Shown: piece by piece, positions 48,714-56,849 of the stretch
Position numbering within the stretch: position 1 is the stretch's first letter
Layout: each line of letters begins with the position of its first letter
Assembly (NCBI GenBank): GCA_944320865.1
Contig: CALUJC010000012.1
Location: 1 to 64,000, forward strand
Reading direction: 5' to 3'
Source: an uncultured Bacteroides sp.
Lineage (GTDB): Bacteria > Bacteroidota > Bacteroidia > Bacteroidales > Bacteroidaceae
DNA length: 64,000 bases
The notes under the pieces: generated by a model
Seen by the model: only the letters and a program-made list of their open reading frames with translations
What the model was told of the DNA's origin: nothing
Databases searched by the model: none
Translations under genes and position numbers: made by a program

Positions 48714-49838
48714 ATGGAAAAAGCTAAAGTTTATTATTCCGATTTGCGTACTTCGCCTACTTCCAACTTGCTGGATAAGATGGAGCGAATGCTGAAACGT
48801 GCGGGCATCGGTGAGCTTCCGCTTAAGGACAGCTTTGTCGCTATAAAAATACACTTCGGTGAGCCGGGTAATCTGGCTTACATTCGTCCCAACTATGCGG
48901 CACGCATGGCCAACCTGTTGCGTAGCTATGGGGCAAAACCTTTCTTGACAGATTGTAATACCTTGTATTCGGGTCGCCGTTCCAATGCGGTAGACCATTT
49001 GCAGAGCGCTATGGAGAATGGTTTCAATCCTATTTCGGCACAGTGCCAGGTGATGATTGCCGATGGTTTGAAGGGTACCGACTATCGGGAAATACCTATT
49101 GAGGGGGCAGAATATTGTCCGGCTCCTAAGATAGGCACTGCCCTTGCCGATGCTGACGTTATCATCAGCATGAACCACTTCAAGGGACATGAACAGGCAG
49201 GTTTTGGCGGCGCGTTGAAGAACTTGGGCATGGGTGGCGCCAGTGTGGGCGGTAAGTTGGAACTGCATGCGGCCTCACAGCCTAAAATCAACACCGATAA
49301 TTGCATTGGATGTAATATTTGCGTGAAGCACTGTGCCCATGATGCCGTTCACTTGAACAGCGACCGTAAGGCTGAGATAGACTACAGCAAGTGCGTGGGC
49401 TGTGGGCAATGTGTGGCCTTGTGCCAGCATGATGCCGCCGTGGTAAGCGACTGGGATACGTCCGAGCGGTTGAACTATAAGATTGCGGAATATACCAAGG
49501 CTATCTTGAAAGACAAGCCTAACTTCCACGTCAGTTTCATCATGAATGTGTCACCCGAATGTGATTGCTGGAATCATAATGATGCTGCCATTGTACCCGA
49601 TTTGGGTATGTTGGCTTCTGCCGACCCTGTGGCATTGGACATGGCTTGCGCCGATCTGGTAATGCAGGCTCCTATCTTGCACGGAAACAATGTGCTGGGA
49701 CTGAAACATGAACACGATGACTTGTGCGGGCAAGACAAATTCCACTTGGTGCATCCTGATACCGACTGGCTGGCAGGGTTGCGCCATGCGGAAAAAATAG
49801 GCATCGGCACCATGAATTATGAATTGATAAAATGCTAA
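48714..49838 (+). CDS. DUF362 protein with two 4Fe-4S clusters
   Basis: A 374-residue protein. The DUF362 domain fills the N-terminal ~190 residues and resumes at the C-terminus (KIHFGEPGNLAYIRP, MNHFKGHEQAGFGGALKNLGMG, DPVALDMACADLV). Inserted between are two ferredoxin motifs, CIGCNICVKHCAHDAVHL and CVGCGQCVALCQHDAAV, each binding a 4Fe-4S cluster. It is probably a cytoplasmic redox protein; no substrate is established. The ATG at 48714 follows the promoter; a TTG two codons upstream is less likely. An ECF S component follows 29 bp later. Confidence 0.87.
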   Translation: MEKAKVYYSDLRTSPTSNLLDKMERMLKRAGIGELPLKDSFVAIKIHFGEPGNLAYIRPNYAARMANLLRSYGAKPFLTDCNTLYSGRRSNAVDHLQSAMENGFNPISAQCQVMIADGLKGTDYREIPIEGAEYCPAPKIGTALADADVIISMNHFKGHEQAGFGGALKNLGMGGASVGGKLELHAASQPKINTDNCIGCNICVKHCAHDAVHLNSDRKAEIDYSKCVGCGQCVALCQHDAAVVSDWDTSERLNYKIAEYTKAILKDKPNFHVSFIMNVSPECDCWNHNDAAIVPDLGMLASADPVALDMACADLVMQAPILHGNNVLGLKHEHDDLCGQDKFHLVHPDTDWLAGLRHAEKIGIGTMNYELIKC

Positions 49839-49867
49839 ACCGACAATAAAACTAAAGAAGATTATTT

Positions 49868-50377
49868 ATGGAAACGACCGTTAAACTTCATTCCTTGTCT
49901 TTGGATAATGCAAAGACATATTTATTTGCCCTGCTGTTTGTGGCCGGAAACATCTTGCTGCCGCAGCTTTGCCACTTGGTGCCGATGGGCGGGCCTACGT
50001 GGCTTCCCATTTATTTCTTTACGCTGATAGCTGCTTATAAATTTGGTTTCCGGGTGGGGTTGCTTACTGCTATTCTGTCGCCGGTTATCAACCACCTTAT
50101 GTTTGGCATGCCTGCCTTGGCCGTGCTGCCTGCCATTCTCATCAAGTCGAGCCTGTTGGCCGGGGCTGCTGCCTTGGTGGCACACCGTCTGCGCAACATT
50201 ACTTTGGGCGGACTGCTGGTCGCTGTATTGGCTTATCAGGTAATCGGCACATTCTTTGAATGGGCTCTGTGCGGCGACTTCTTTGTGGCTGTACAGGACT
50301 TCCGTATCGGAGTGCCCGGGATGTTGCTTCAATGGATAGGCGGCTATGCTGTGCTGAAAGCCATGGCACGCTTATAG
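49868..50377 (+). CDS. ECF transporter S-component-like membrane protein
   Basis: A 169-residue membrane protein with about five to six helices. GNILLPQLCHLVPMGGPTWLPIYFFTLIAAYKFGFRVGLL and GMPALAVLPAILIKSSLLAGAAALVAHRL resemble the substrate-binding S components of energy-coupling-factor vitamin transporters. The shared A/A'/T module is not in this window. The substrate cannot be read from sequence; cotranscription with the Fe-S protein upstream suggests a cofactor or metal-related link, which is inference. Confidence 0.65.
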   Translation: METTVKLHSLSLDNAKTYLFALLFVAGNILLPQLCHLVPMGGPTWLPIYFFTLIAAYKFGFRVGLLTAILSPVINHLMFGMPALAVLPAILIKSSLLAGAAALVAHRLRNITLGGLLVAVLAYQVIGTFFEWALCGDFFVAVQDFRIGVPGMLLQWIGGYAVLKAMARL

Positions 50378-50393
50378 ACAATATATTTGGTAA

Positions 50394-50463
50394 GGCGCGG
50401 ATTACGCAGATTGCATGGTAGTATGATAAGTGCCGTGAAATCCGTGTAATCCGCGCCTGTTTT
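50394..50463 (+). terminator. Intrinsic terminator after the ECF gene
   Basis: GGCGCGGATTAC (50394-50405) pairs with GTAATCCGCGCC (50446-50457), followed by a T-rich stretch. The loop is 40 nt, so termination may be moderate. Confidence 0.7.
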
Positions 50464-50478
50464 TACGAGAATATTGCC

Positions 50479-50486
50479 TATCTTTG
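50479..50486 (+). promoter_or_regulatory. -7 box of purM
   Basis: TATCTTTG, 38 nt before the purM ATG. Confidence 0.65.
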
Positions 50487-50523
50487 CACAAGCAATTAAG
50501 AACTAACACATTTCATATCAGTC

Positions 50524-51696
50524 ATGAGCAACCAACGATACATGATGCGCGGCGTAAGCGCATCGAAAGAAGACGTTCACAACGCCATCAAGAACATCGA
50601 CAAGGGCATCTTCCCGCGGGCTTTCTGCAAGATTATCCCCGACATCCTGGGCGGCGACCCGGAGTATTGCAACATCATGCACGCCGACGGCGCGGGCACC
50701 AAGTCCTCGCTGGCCTACCTCTACTGGAAGGAGACGGGCGACCTCAGCGTGTGGAAGGGCATCGCGCAGGACGCCTTGATCATGAACATTGACGACTTAC
50801 TCTGCGTGGGCGCGGTGGACAATATCCTCGTTTCCTCCACCATCGGGCGCAACAAGCTGCTGGTGCCGGGCGAAGTCATCTCCGCCATCATCAACGGCAC
50901 GGACGAGTTGCTGGCCGAACTCCGACAGATGGGCGTGGGCGTCTATGCCACGGGCGGCGAGACGGCCGACGTGGGCGACCTGGTGCGCACCATCATTGTG
51001 GACTCGACCGTGACCTGCCGCATGAAGCGCAAAGATGTGATAGACAACGCAAAGATTCGCCCGGGCGACGTCATCGTGGGCCTCGCAAGTTATGGCCAAG
51101 CCACGTATGAGAAGGAGTACAACGGCGGCATGGGCAGCAACGGACTGACCTCCGCCCGCCACGATGTCTTCGCCAAATACCTGGCCGAGAAGTATCCGGA
51201 GAGCTACGACCACGCCGTGCCCCAGGAGCTGGTGTACAGCGGCGCGCTGCACCTGACGGACGCCGTGGAAGGCAGCCCCATCGACGCGGGCAAGCTGGTA
51301 CTCTCCCCGACCCGCACCTACGCCCCGGTGGTGAAGAAACTGCTGGATGCCCTGCGTCCGGAGATTCACGGCATGGTGCACTGCTCGGGCGGCGCGCAGA
51401 CCAAGGTGCTGCACTTCGTGGACGACCGTTGCCGCGTCATCAAGGACAACCTCTTCCCGGTCCCCCCGCTGTTCCGCACCATCAAGGAGCAGAGCGGCAC
51501 GGAGTGGGACGAGATGTACAAAGTGTTCAACATGGGCCATCGCCTCGAAGTCTACCTCGCGCCGGAGCACGCCGAGGAGGTCATCGCCATCAGCAAGAGC
51601 TTCAACATCGACGCGCAGGTCATCGGCCGCATCGAAGAAAGTGACAAGCGGGAGTTGATTATACGGAGCGAGTTCGGGGAATTCAGGTATGAGTAA
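50524..51696 (+). CDS. purM: Phosphoribosylformylglycinamidine cyclo-ligase (AIR synthase)
   Basis: A 390-residue PurM-type enzyme closing the imidazole ring in purine synthesis (FGAM + ATP to AIR). HADGAGTKSSLAYLY, DALIMNIDDLLCVGA, ATGGETADVGD and GLASYGQATYEKEYNGGMGSNGLT are visible, and the C-terminal domain has SGGAQTKVLHF. This is the longer form found in Bacteroidetes. Its end overlaps the next gene by 8 bp, and prfA follows, forming purM-82aa-prfA. Confidence 0.93.
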   Translation: MSNQRYMMRGVSASKEDVHNAIKNIDKGIFPRAFCKIIPDILGGDPEYCNIMHADGAGTKSSLAYLYWKETGDLSVWKGIAQDALIMNIDDLLCVGAVDNILVSSTIGRNKLLVPGEVISAIINGTDELLAELRQMGVGVYATGGETADVGDLVRTIIVDSTVTCRMKRKDVIDNAKIRPGDVIVGLASYGQATYEKEYNGGMGSNGLTSARHDVFAKYLAEKYPESYDHAVPQELVYSGALHLTDAVEGSPIDAGKLVLSPTRTYAPVVKKLLDALRPEIHGMVHCSGGAQTKVLHFVDDRCRVIKDNLFPVPPLFRTIKEQSGTEWDEMYKVFNMGHRLEVYLAPEHAEEVIAISKSFNIDAQVIGRIEESDKRELIIRSEFGEFRYE

Positions 51697-51937
51697 AGGA
51701 GCAATGAAGCGACGGAAGAACCTCACCCTGCGCCTGGTGCTCTATGCCTTAGGAGCATTGGGAACCCTCTACCTCATTTATGAGAGCGGAGCGGAACTGG
51801 CAGGCTTGCTGCAAGCAGACAGTCTGTCGGCGCGCCGCATCGCCATGAGCGTCATCTATCTGCTGATATGGCTGGCACTGGAATGGGCATTGATAGAGAA
51901 ATGCAGGGACTGTTACGAAGAAAGATTTAAACGATAG
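51689..51937 (+). CDS. Small two-helix membrane protein
   Basis: An 82-residue protein with a basic start (KGAMKRRKNLTLRLV) and two hydrophobic helices (about 15-35 and 50-70), ending in a charged, Cys-containing tail (EKCRDCYEERFKR). No family recognised. It overlaps purM by 8 bp and sits 2 bp before prfA, so its expression is tied to both. The overlaps support real translation. Confidence 0.7.
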   Translation: MSKGAMKRRKNLTLRLVLYALGALGTLYLIYESGAELAGLLQADSLSARRIAMSVIYLLIWLALEWALIEKCRDCYEERFKR

Positions 51938-51939
51938 TT

Positions 51940-53052
51940 ATGTCTGACAACAACACCCTACTCGAGAAACTCGACACCCTCGTGGCCCGCTACGAGGAAG
52001 TATCCACCCTGATAACCGACCCGGCCGTCATCGCCGACCAGAAACGCTACGTCAAGCTGACGAAGGAATACAAGGAACTGGGCGACCTGATGAAGGCACG
52101 GCGGGAATACGTCCAAGTACTGGCCGGCATCGACGAGGCGAAAGATATCATCGCCAACGAGAGCGACCCGGAGATGCGCGACATGGCCCGCGAGGAACTG
52201 GACAAGTGCGAGACGCGCCGACCGCAGTTGGAAGAAGAAATCAAACTTCTGCTCATCCCCGCCGACCCGCAGGACAGCCGCAACGCCATCCTCGAGATAC
52301 GCGGCGGCACGGGCGGCGACGAGGCGGCCCTCTTTGCCGGCGATCTCTTCCGCATGTACTCCAAGTACTGCGAGCGCAAGGGCTGGAGGCTCGAAGTGAG
52401 CAGCGCCAACGAGGGCGCGGCGGGCGGCTTCAAGGAAATCATCTGTTCGGTGACGGGCGACAATGTGTACGGCACGCTGAAGTATGAGAGCGGCGTGCAT
52501 CGCGTGCAGCGCGTACCGGCCACGGAGACGCAAGGCCGCGTGCATACCTCTGCCGCATCGGTGGCCGTGCTGCCCGAGGCCGAGCCGTTCGACGTGGAGA
52601 TAAACGAAGGCGAAATCAAGTGGGACACCTTCCGCAGCGGCGGCGCGGGCGGGCAGAACGTGAACAAGGTGGAGAGCGGCGTGCGCCTGCGCTACAACTG
52701 GAAGAACCCCAACACCGGCGTGGTGGAGGAAATCCTCATAGAGTGCACCGAGACACGCGACCAGCCGAAGAACAAGGAGCGCGCCCTCTCGCGCCTGCGC
52801 ACCTTCATCTACGACAAGGAGCACCAGAAGTACATAGACGACATCGCCTCCAAGCGCAAGACCATGGTCTCCACCGGCGACCGTTCGGCCAAGATACGCA
52901 CCTACAACTATCCGCAGGGGCGCATCACCGACCACCGCATCAACTACACCATCTACAACCTGGCCGCCTTCATGGACGGCGACATCCAGGACTGCATCGA
53001 CCACCTCATCGTGGCGGAGAATGCGGAAAGGCTGAAGGAGAGCGAACTGTAG
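51940..53052 (+). CDS. prfA: Peptide chain release factor 1
   Basis: A 370-residue class I release factor recognising UAA and UAG. The catalytic GGQ lies in RSGGAGGQNVNKVESGVRL. The N-terminal coiled coil (LEKLDTLVARYEEVSTLI...) and the central RGGTGGDEAALFAGDLFRMY domain are typical, and the C-terminal TYNYPQGRITDHR is present. RF1 identity (rather than RF2) rests on the intact N-terminal domain and absence of a frameshift site. Array E starts 22 bp after the stop. Confidence 0.95.
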   Translation: MSDNNTLLEKLDTLVARYEEVSTLITDPAVIADQKRYVKLTKEYKELGDLMKARREYVQVLAGIDEAKDIIANESDPEMRDMAREELDKCETRRPQLEEEIKLLLIPADPQDSRNAILEIRGGTGGDEAALFAGDLFRMYSKYCERKGWRLEVSSANEGAAGGFKEIICSVTGDNVYGTLKYESGVHRVQRVPATETQGRVHTSAASVAVLPEAEPFDVEINEGEIKWDTFRSGGAGGQNVNKVESGVRLRYNWKNPNTGVVEEILIECTETRDQPKNKERALSRLRTFIYDKEHQKYIDDIASKRKTMVSTGDRSAKIRTYNYPQGRITDHRINYTIYNLAAFMDGDIQDCIDHLIVAENAERLKESEL

Positions 53053-53074
53053 CCCTACGGAGGGGGCCGAAACT

Positions 53075-53235
53075 CGACCTAGGCCGTGACCCTTCCTCGG
53101 CCTAGGCGGCGACGGGTTCACGACCTAGGCGGCGACAAGGTCACGACCTAGGCGGAGGTTTAGCCTCGACCTAGGCGGACCCCGAAGGTCCACAGTAGCG
53201 GACAAGGAGCCTCCACAGTAGCGGACAATAATCAT
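53075..53235. repeat. Short-word array E (23-bp pitch, two words)
   Basis: Seven units with an exact 23-bp pitch start at 53075, 53098, 53121, 53144, 53167, 53190 and 53213. Units 1-5 carry CGACCTAGGCGG (small variations in the first two); units 6-7 carry CCACAGTAGCGG in the same register. Each word is followed by an 11-bp gap that differs between units. The array fills the gap between prfA and the DUF4153 gene. Confidence 0.92.
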
Positions 53236-53248
53236 ACAGGATAAGACG

Positions 53249-54964
53249 ATGAAAATGAGCAAACTATCAGATATTTCCCGTACACTGGGCGCGGCCTTCC
53301 GCCGTTGCGCCAGCCGGTTTCCCGTGACCTTGGCATTCGCCCTGGCGCTCACCCTCTACCTGTGCCGCCTGGTGGACCTCAGCGGGGAGACGGACGACAA
53401 GAGGCTGCTGGTGTGCCTGGGTTACTTCCTCTCGGTAGGCACGCTGCTGTCCCTCAGCCTGCACCTGTGGGCGGAGGAGGTGAGGCGGAGGCCTCTGCGC
53501 GTGGCCGTCCAGGCCGTGGCGATGGTGCTGCTGGCGGCGGATGCGGTGCTCCTTTACCACTGCGTCACGGGCCCCCGGCTGGTGGATATCCTCATAGCCC
53601 ACGGGGCGGCTGTCCTGGCCATCGGGCTGTCCGTCTTCTTCCTGCCCTTCTTCCGGGAGAAGAACGACATCCCGGCGTGGAACTTCGCGCAGACGGCCGT
53701 AGGCATGCTGGCGCTGGTGTTCATCGTGGGCGGGGTGATGAGCGGGGGCCTGTGCCTGCTCACCTTCTCGCTGCATCAGCTCTTCGGCATGGAGGTAGGC
53801 TACAAGTGCTACCTATATATATTAATATGGTGCAGCCTGCTGTTGCCCCTGCTCATGTTCCTTGGCCTGCTGCCCCGGGGGGCCGACAAGCACGACCGCC
53901 TGCCTCGGCCCACGGCCTTTGTGAGCGGCACGCTGCACTACCTCTTCCTGCCCTTGGCGGGGCTGTACCTGCTGGTGCTCTACCTGTACGCCGCCACCAT
54001 CGTGGCCCGCTGGGAGCTGCCCGACGGGTGGGTGTCGTGGCTGGTGACGGTGCTCATGGCGGGGTGCATTGCCATCGAGCTGGGGCTCTATCCCTTGCGC
54101 GTCCGCGACCGCAGGCCGTGGGACGAGCGCATTGCCCGCTGGCTCCCCCTCCTCATCCTGCCCCTGCTGGTGCTGATGACCGTGGGCATCGGCCGCCGCT
54201 TCCTGGACTATGGCATCACCCTCAACCGCCTCTACCTGGCCACGCTCAACGGGTGGTTCTACTTCGTCTGCCTGGGGCTGATTGCAGGGCGGGCAAGGCG
54301 CATCAGCTGGATACCTATCTCGTTCTCCCTCGTCTTCCTGCTCACCTCGGTGCTGCCGCTGAACTATGCCGGCATCACGCGGCGGGTGCTTCGCGATGAG
54401 GTGCGCGAGGCATTGGCCCGGAGCGGGAAAGACCGCCTGCCCCTCACGACGGAGGAGTACGAAGACTGGCTCCTCTCCCTGCCCAAAGCCGAGGCTCGGC
54501 TCATCAACGGCAAGCTCCTCTACCTGTCCGACCTATTTGGCTCGGAGAGCACGAACGACCTGGTGCCCGAAGGCACGACTTACCAGTATGAGGTGCAGGC
54601 CGTGGCGACGGAGGTGGAGATGGAAAATCTCTATTACCTGTCGTCGGACCGCTACACCCTGCCTCTTCCCGAGGAGGACTACCGATATTTCTCGACCGTG
54701 CAGAGCGATAGCCGCGTGCGGCCGGACAGCCTGCTGGTGGTTCCCTTGGGCATCGGCACCGACTCCATTGCCCTGCTTCTCGACTCCCTGCGCCGCTGGG
54801 ATGGGGAGCGGGAAGGCTCTCCGCGCTTGCTCCGTACACGCCAGGGCAACAGGCTCTTGCTGACCCACTACTCCCTCAACGGGCTTACCCCGGGAAGTAC
54901 AGCAGAGGCCGATATCCACATCCGTGGCTATCTCTTCCACAACATAGACTCAACAAAACCATAA
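53249..54964 (+). CDS. DUF4153 membrane protein
   Basis: A 571-residue protein with about ten to twelve hydrophobic segments in the first ~390 residues ([60 protein letters not shown]), matching DUF4153. The last ~180 residues form a soluble, probably extracytoplasmic domain ([29 protein letters not shown]...). Function unknown. pyrF follows after 14 bp on the same strand. Confidence 0.85.
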   Translation: MKMSKLSDISRTLGAAFRRCASRFPVTLAFALALTLYLCRLVDLSGETDDKRLLVCLGYFLSVGTLLSLSLHLWAEEVRRRPLRVAVQAVAMVLLAADAVLLYHCVTGPRLVDILIAHGAAVLAIGLSVFFLPFFREKNDIPAWNFAQTAVGMLALVFIVGGVMSGGLCLLTFSLHQLFGMEVGYKCYLYILIWCSLLLPLLMFLGLLPRGADKHDRLPRPTAFVSGTLHYLFLPLAGLYLLVLYLYAATIVARWELPDGWVSWLVTVLMAGCIAIELGLYPLRVRDRRPWDERIARWLPLLILPLLVLMTVGIGRRFLDYGITLNRLYLATLNGWFYFVCLGLIAGRARRISWIPISFSLVFLLTSVLPLNYAGITRRVLRDEVREALARSGKDRLPLTTEEYEDWLLSLPKAEARLINGKLLYLSDLFGSESTNDLVPEGTTYQYEVQAVATEVEMENLYYLSSDRYTLPLPEEDYRYFSTVQSDSRVRPDSLLVVPLGIGTDSIALLLDSLRRWDGEREGSPRLLRTRQGNRLLLTHYSLNGLTPGSTAEADIHIRGYLFHNIDSTKP

Positions 54965-54978
54965 ATAATAAACGTATT

Positions 54979-55803
54979 ATGAACAGACAACAACTCATCG
55001 ACAACATTCGCCGCAAGCAGACGTTCCTCTGCGTAGGCCTGGACACAGACATCAAGAAAATCCCCCAACATCTGCTGCAGGAGGAAGACCCCGTCTTCGC
55101 CTTCAACCGCGCCATCATCGATGCCACGGCCGACCTCTGCGTGGCCTACAAGCCCAACCTGGCCTTCTACGAATGCTTGGGCGTGAAGGGCTGGCAGGCG
55201 TTGGAGAAGACGGTGAAGTACATCCGCCAGAACTACCCCGACCAGTTCATCATCGCCGACGCCAAGCGCGGAGACATTGGCAACACATCGGCCATGTATG
55301 CCCGCTCCTTCTTCGAAGACCTGCAAGTGGATGCCGTCACCGTGGCTCCCTACATGGGCGAGGACAGCGTGACGCCTTTCCTGGGCTATGACAACACGTG
55401 GGTCATCCTTCTGGCGCTGACCAGCAACAAGGGCTCGCACGACTTCCAGCTGACGGAGGACGCGCAGGGCGAACGCCTCTTCGAGAAGGTGCTGCGCAAG
55501 AGCCAGGAGTGGGCCGGCGACGACCGCATGATGTACGTCGTGGGCGCCACGCAGGGCCGCATGTTCGAGGACATCCGCAAGGTGGTGCCCAATCACTTCC
55601 TCCTCGTCCCCGGCGTGGGTGCCCAGGGCGGCTCGCTGGAAGAAGTCTGCAAATACGGCATGACCCGCGAGTGCGGCCTCATCGTCAACTCCAGCCGTGG
55701 CATCATCTATGCCGGCAAGGGGCATGACTTTGCCGACGCCGCCCGTCTGGCCGCCAAAGAAGTGCAGCAACAGATGGCTGAACAACTGAAAGCAATCTTT
55801 TGA
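54979..55803 (+). CDS. pyrF: Orotidine 5'-phosphate decarboxylase
   Basis: A 274-residue type 2 PyrF, the last step of UMP synthesis. [17 protein letters not shown], the catalytic [19 protein letters not shown] (Lys between two Asp, equivalent to the DxKxxD site), [14 protein letters not shown] and [16 protein letters not shown] are all present. Length fits the longer archaeal/mycobacterial-type class. Follows the DUF4153 gene by 14 bp; the DUF6078 gene starts 3 bp after its stop. Confidence 0.95.
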   Translation: MNRQQLIDNIRRKQTFLCVGLDTDIKKIPQHLLQEEDPVFAFNRAIIDATADLCVAYKPNLAFYECLGVKGWQALEKTVKYIRQNYPDQFIIADAKRGDIGNTSAMYARSFFEDLQVDAVTVAPYMGEDSVTPFLGYDNTWVILLALTSNKGSHDFQLTEDAQGERLFEKVLRKSQEWAGDDRMMYVVGATQGRMFEDIRKVVPNHFLLVPGVGAQGGSLEEVCKYGMTRECGLIVNSSRGIIYAGKGHDFADAARLAAKEVQQQMAEQLKAIF

Positions 55804-55806
55804 AAC

Positions 55807-56253
55807 ATGATGAACCTTCAAGACATTCCTAAAGACTATATCTTTTGTCCTGCCACCAATGACACTTGTCCCCGTGCTGCGACCTGCTTGCGTGCTTTGG
55901 CATTGCGGGCGCTGGCCGGGGGCAACCCTAAAGAGTGGCTTGTGATGCGCACCTTGAATCCTGGTTATGCCCAGCATCCGCCTAAGGATTGCGAGTATTA
56001 TCGCGACAGCACGCCTGTACGTTACGCCGTCGGCATGATGCATATGTTTGACAACATTCCGTTGAAGCAAGCCCGCGAGTTGCGCCGCAAAGTCATGGGT
56101 TGCTTTTCGTGCGAATCGTATTTTTACCAAAGTCGTAAAGGGGAAAGAAACATCACTCCTGCCGAGCAAAAAAGCATCGAAAACGCCTTCCGCGCCGTGG
56201 GGTTGTCCGAGGCTCCGCAATATGACGGGAGCAGCGAAGGATATCTTTGGTAA
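55807..56253 (+). CDS. DUF6078 family protein
   Basis: A 148-residue Cys-rich small protein of a Bacteroidetes-specific family (DUF6078). It has an N-terminal YIFCPATNDTCPRAATCLRALALRAL, a middle CEYYRDSTPVRYAVGM and a later VMGCFSCESYFYQSRKG. The paired Cys suggest a metal or disulfide role, but nothing is established. Start 3 bp after pyrF suggests one transcript. Array F begins about 10 bp after its stop. Confidence 0.75.
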   Translation: MMNLQDIPKDYIFCPATNDTCPRAATCLRALALRALAGGNPKEWLVMRTLNPGYAQHPPKDCEYYRDSTPVRYAVGMMHMFDNIPLKQARELRRKVMGCFSCESYFYQSRKGERNITPAEQKSIENAFRAVGLSEAPQYDGSSEGYLW

Positions 56254-56262
56254 ACAGCAGAT

Positions 56263-56394
56263 TAGTACTTTATTTTTTCTTCAATAAAAATAAAGTGTTA
56301 CTTTACTCCTAATAAAGCGTTACTTTAATAGGAGTAAAGCAGTACTTTATTCCTATTAAAGCAACGCTTTATTTCCTTTGCAAGGAAAATAAAG
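56263..56394. repeat. Short-word array F (22-bp pitch, palindromic)
   Basis: CTTTA occurs at 56268, 56301, 56323, 56345 and 56367, and TAAAG at 56291, 56313, 56335, 56357 and 56390. Steps are 22 bp with one 33-bp step at each end. The palindromic unit is TAAAG-N5-CTTTA. It separates two convergent genes. Confidence 0.82.
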
Positions 56395-56396
56395 TT

Positions 56397-56669
56397 TCAA
56401 GCCTCTTTTCCATTAGCCATAAACAAGGTCTCCGGCAAGTGCATCTCCTGCGCCGAAAGAAAAGCCATAGGCCGGTGAGGCCCGCGCCGATACTTGTGGT
56501 GTGGCTTGTGGTCAGGGCGGTGATGATGAGGAGGTGGGGGAGGGGGAACTTCATGGTAAACCGGCCGTGGCGGATGATGCCGTCGGGGAAACATCGTGAC
56601 ACACGAACTGCAAAGGAATGCCGTCCCAATCAGCATTACGAGGACTTTCCATTTAGTAAGAGCTTTCAT
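56397..56669 (-). CDS. Small His/Pro-rich lipoprotein
   Basis: A 90-residue lipoprotein: hydrophobic signal (VLVMLIGTAFL) and lipobox CSSC. The mature part starts VTMFPRRHHPPRPVYHEV, then PPPPPPHHHRPDHKPHHKYR, a run with many His that could bind Ni, Zn or Cu. The C-terminal ~25 residues are ordinary. The only ATG is at 56669; extending to 56687 needs a TTG. Function unknown; metal binding is inferred from composition. Confidence 0.6.
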   Translation of the reverse strand: MKALTKWKVLVMLIGTAFLCSSCVTMFPRRHHPPRPVYHEVPPPPPPHHHRPDHKPHHKYRRGPHRPMAFLSAQEMHLPETLFMANGKEA

Positions 56670-56773
56670 AATCTTCAGTTTTTTCAAGGTTGCTATACAT
56701 TCTGTTTTATTGATATGACTTCCTTAAAGCGTGAAGGTTGAATCAGAGAAACATTTTTTATCTTTTGGTGAGG

Positions 56774-56820
56774 AGGTGAAGAGGGGATGAAATTTGTATT
56801 TTTGAACCATTGGAAACGGC
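56774..56820 (+). repeat. Fossil CRISPR repeat (older sequence type)
   Basis: The 3' ~31 nt (AAATTTGTATTTTTG then AACCATTGGAAACGGC) match, with about three differences, the repeat I recall for Bacteroides fragilis rather than the repeats of this array. The 5' half is lost. A TATTTTTG -7 box survives. A 29-nt spacer-like stretch (56821-56849) follows. Confidence 0.6.
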
Positions 56821-56849
56821 CTGCTTACTGTGGAAGGCTATTTCAAGCC

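Noticed and set aside
51958-53121. Minus-strand open frame (387 codons) opposite prfA
   Set aside because: Shadow of RF1; Ala/Val/Leu-rich composition without motifs.
5082-56394. Short-word arrays as miniature CRISPR arrays
   Set aside because: Words of 11-13 bp with 11-bp gaps are far too short for spacers, and there are no cas genes beside them; the likeness is only in layout.
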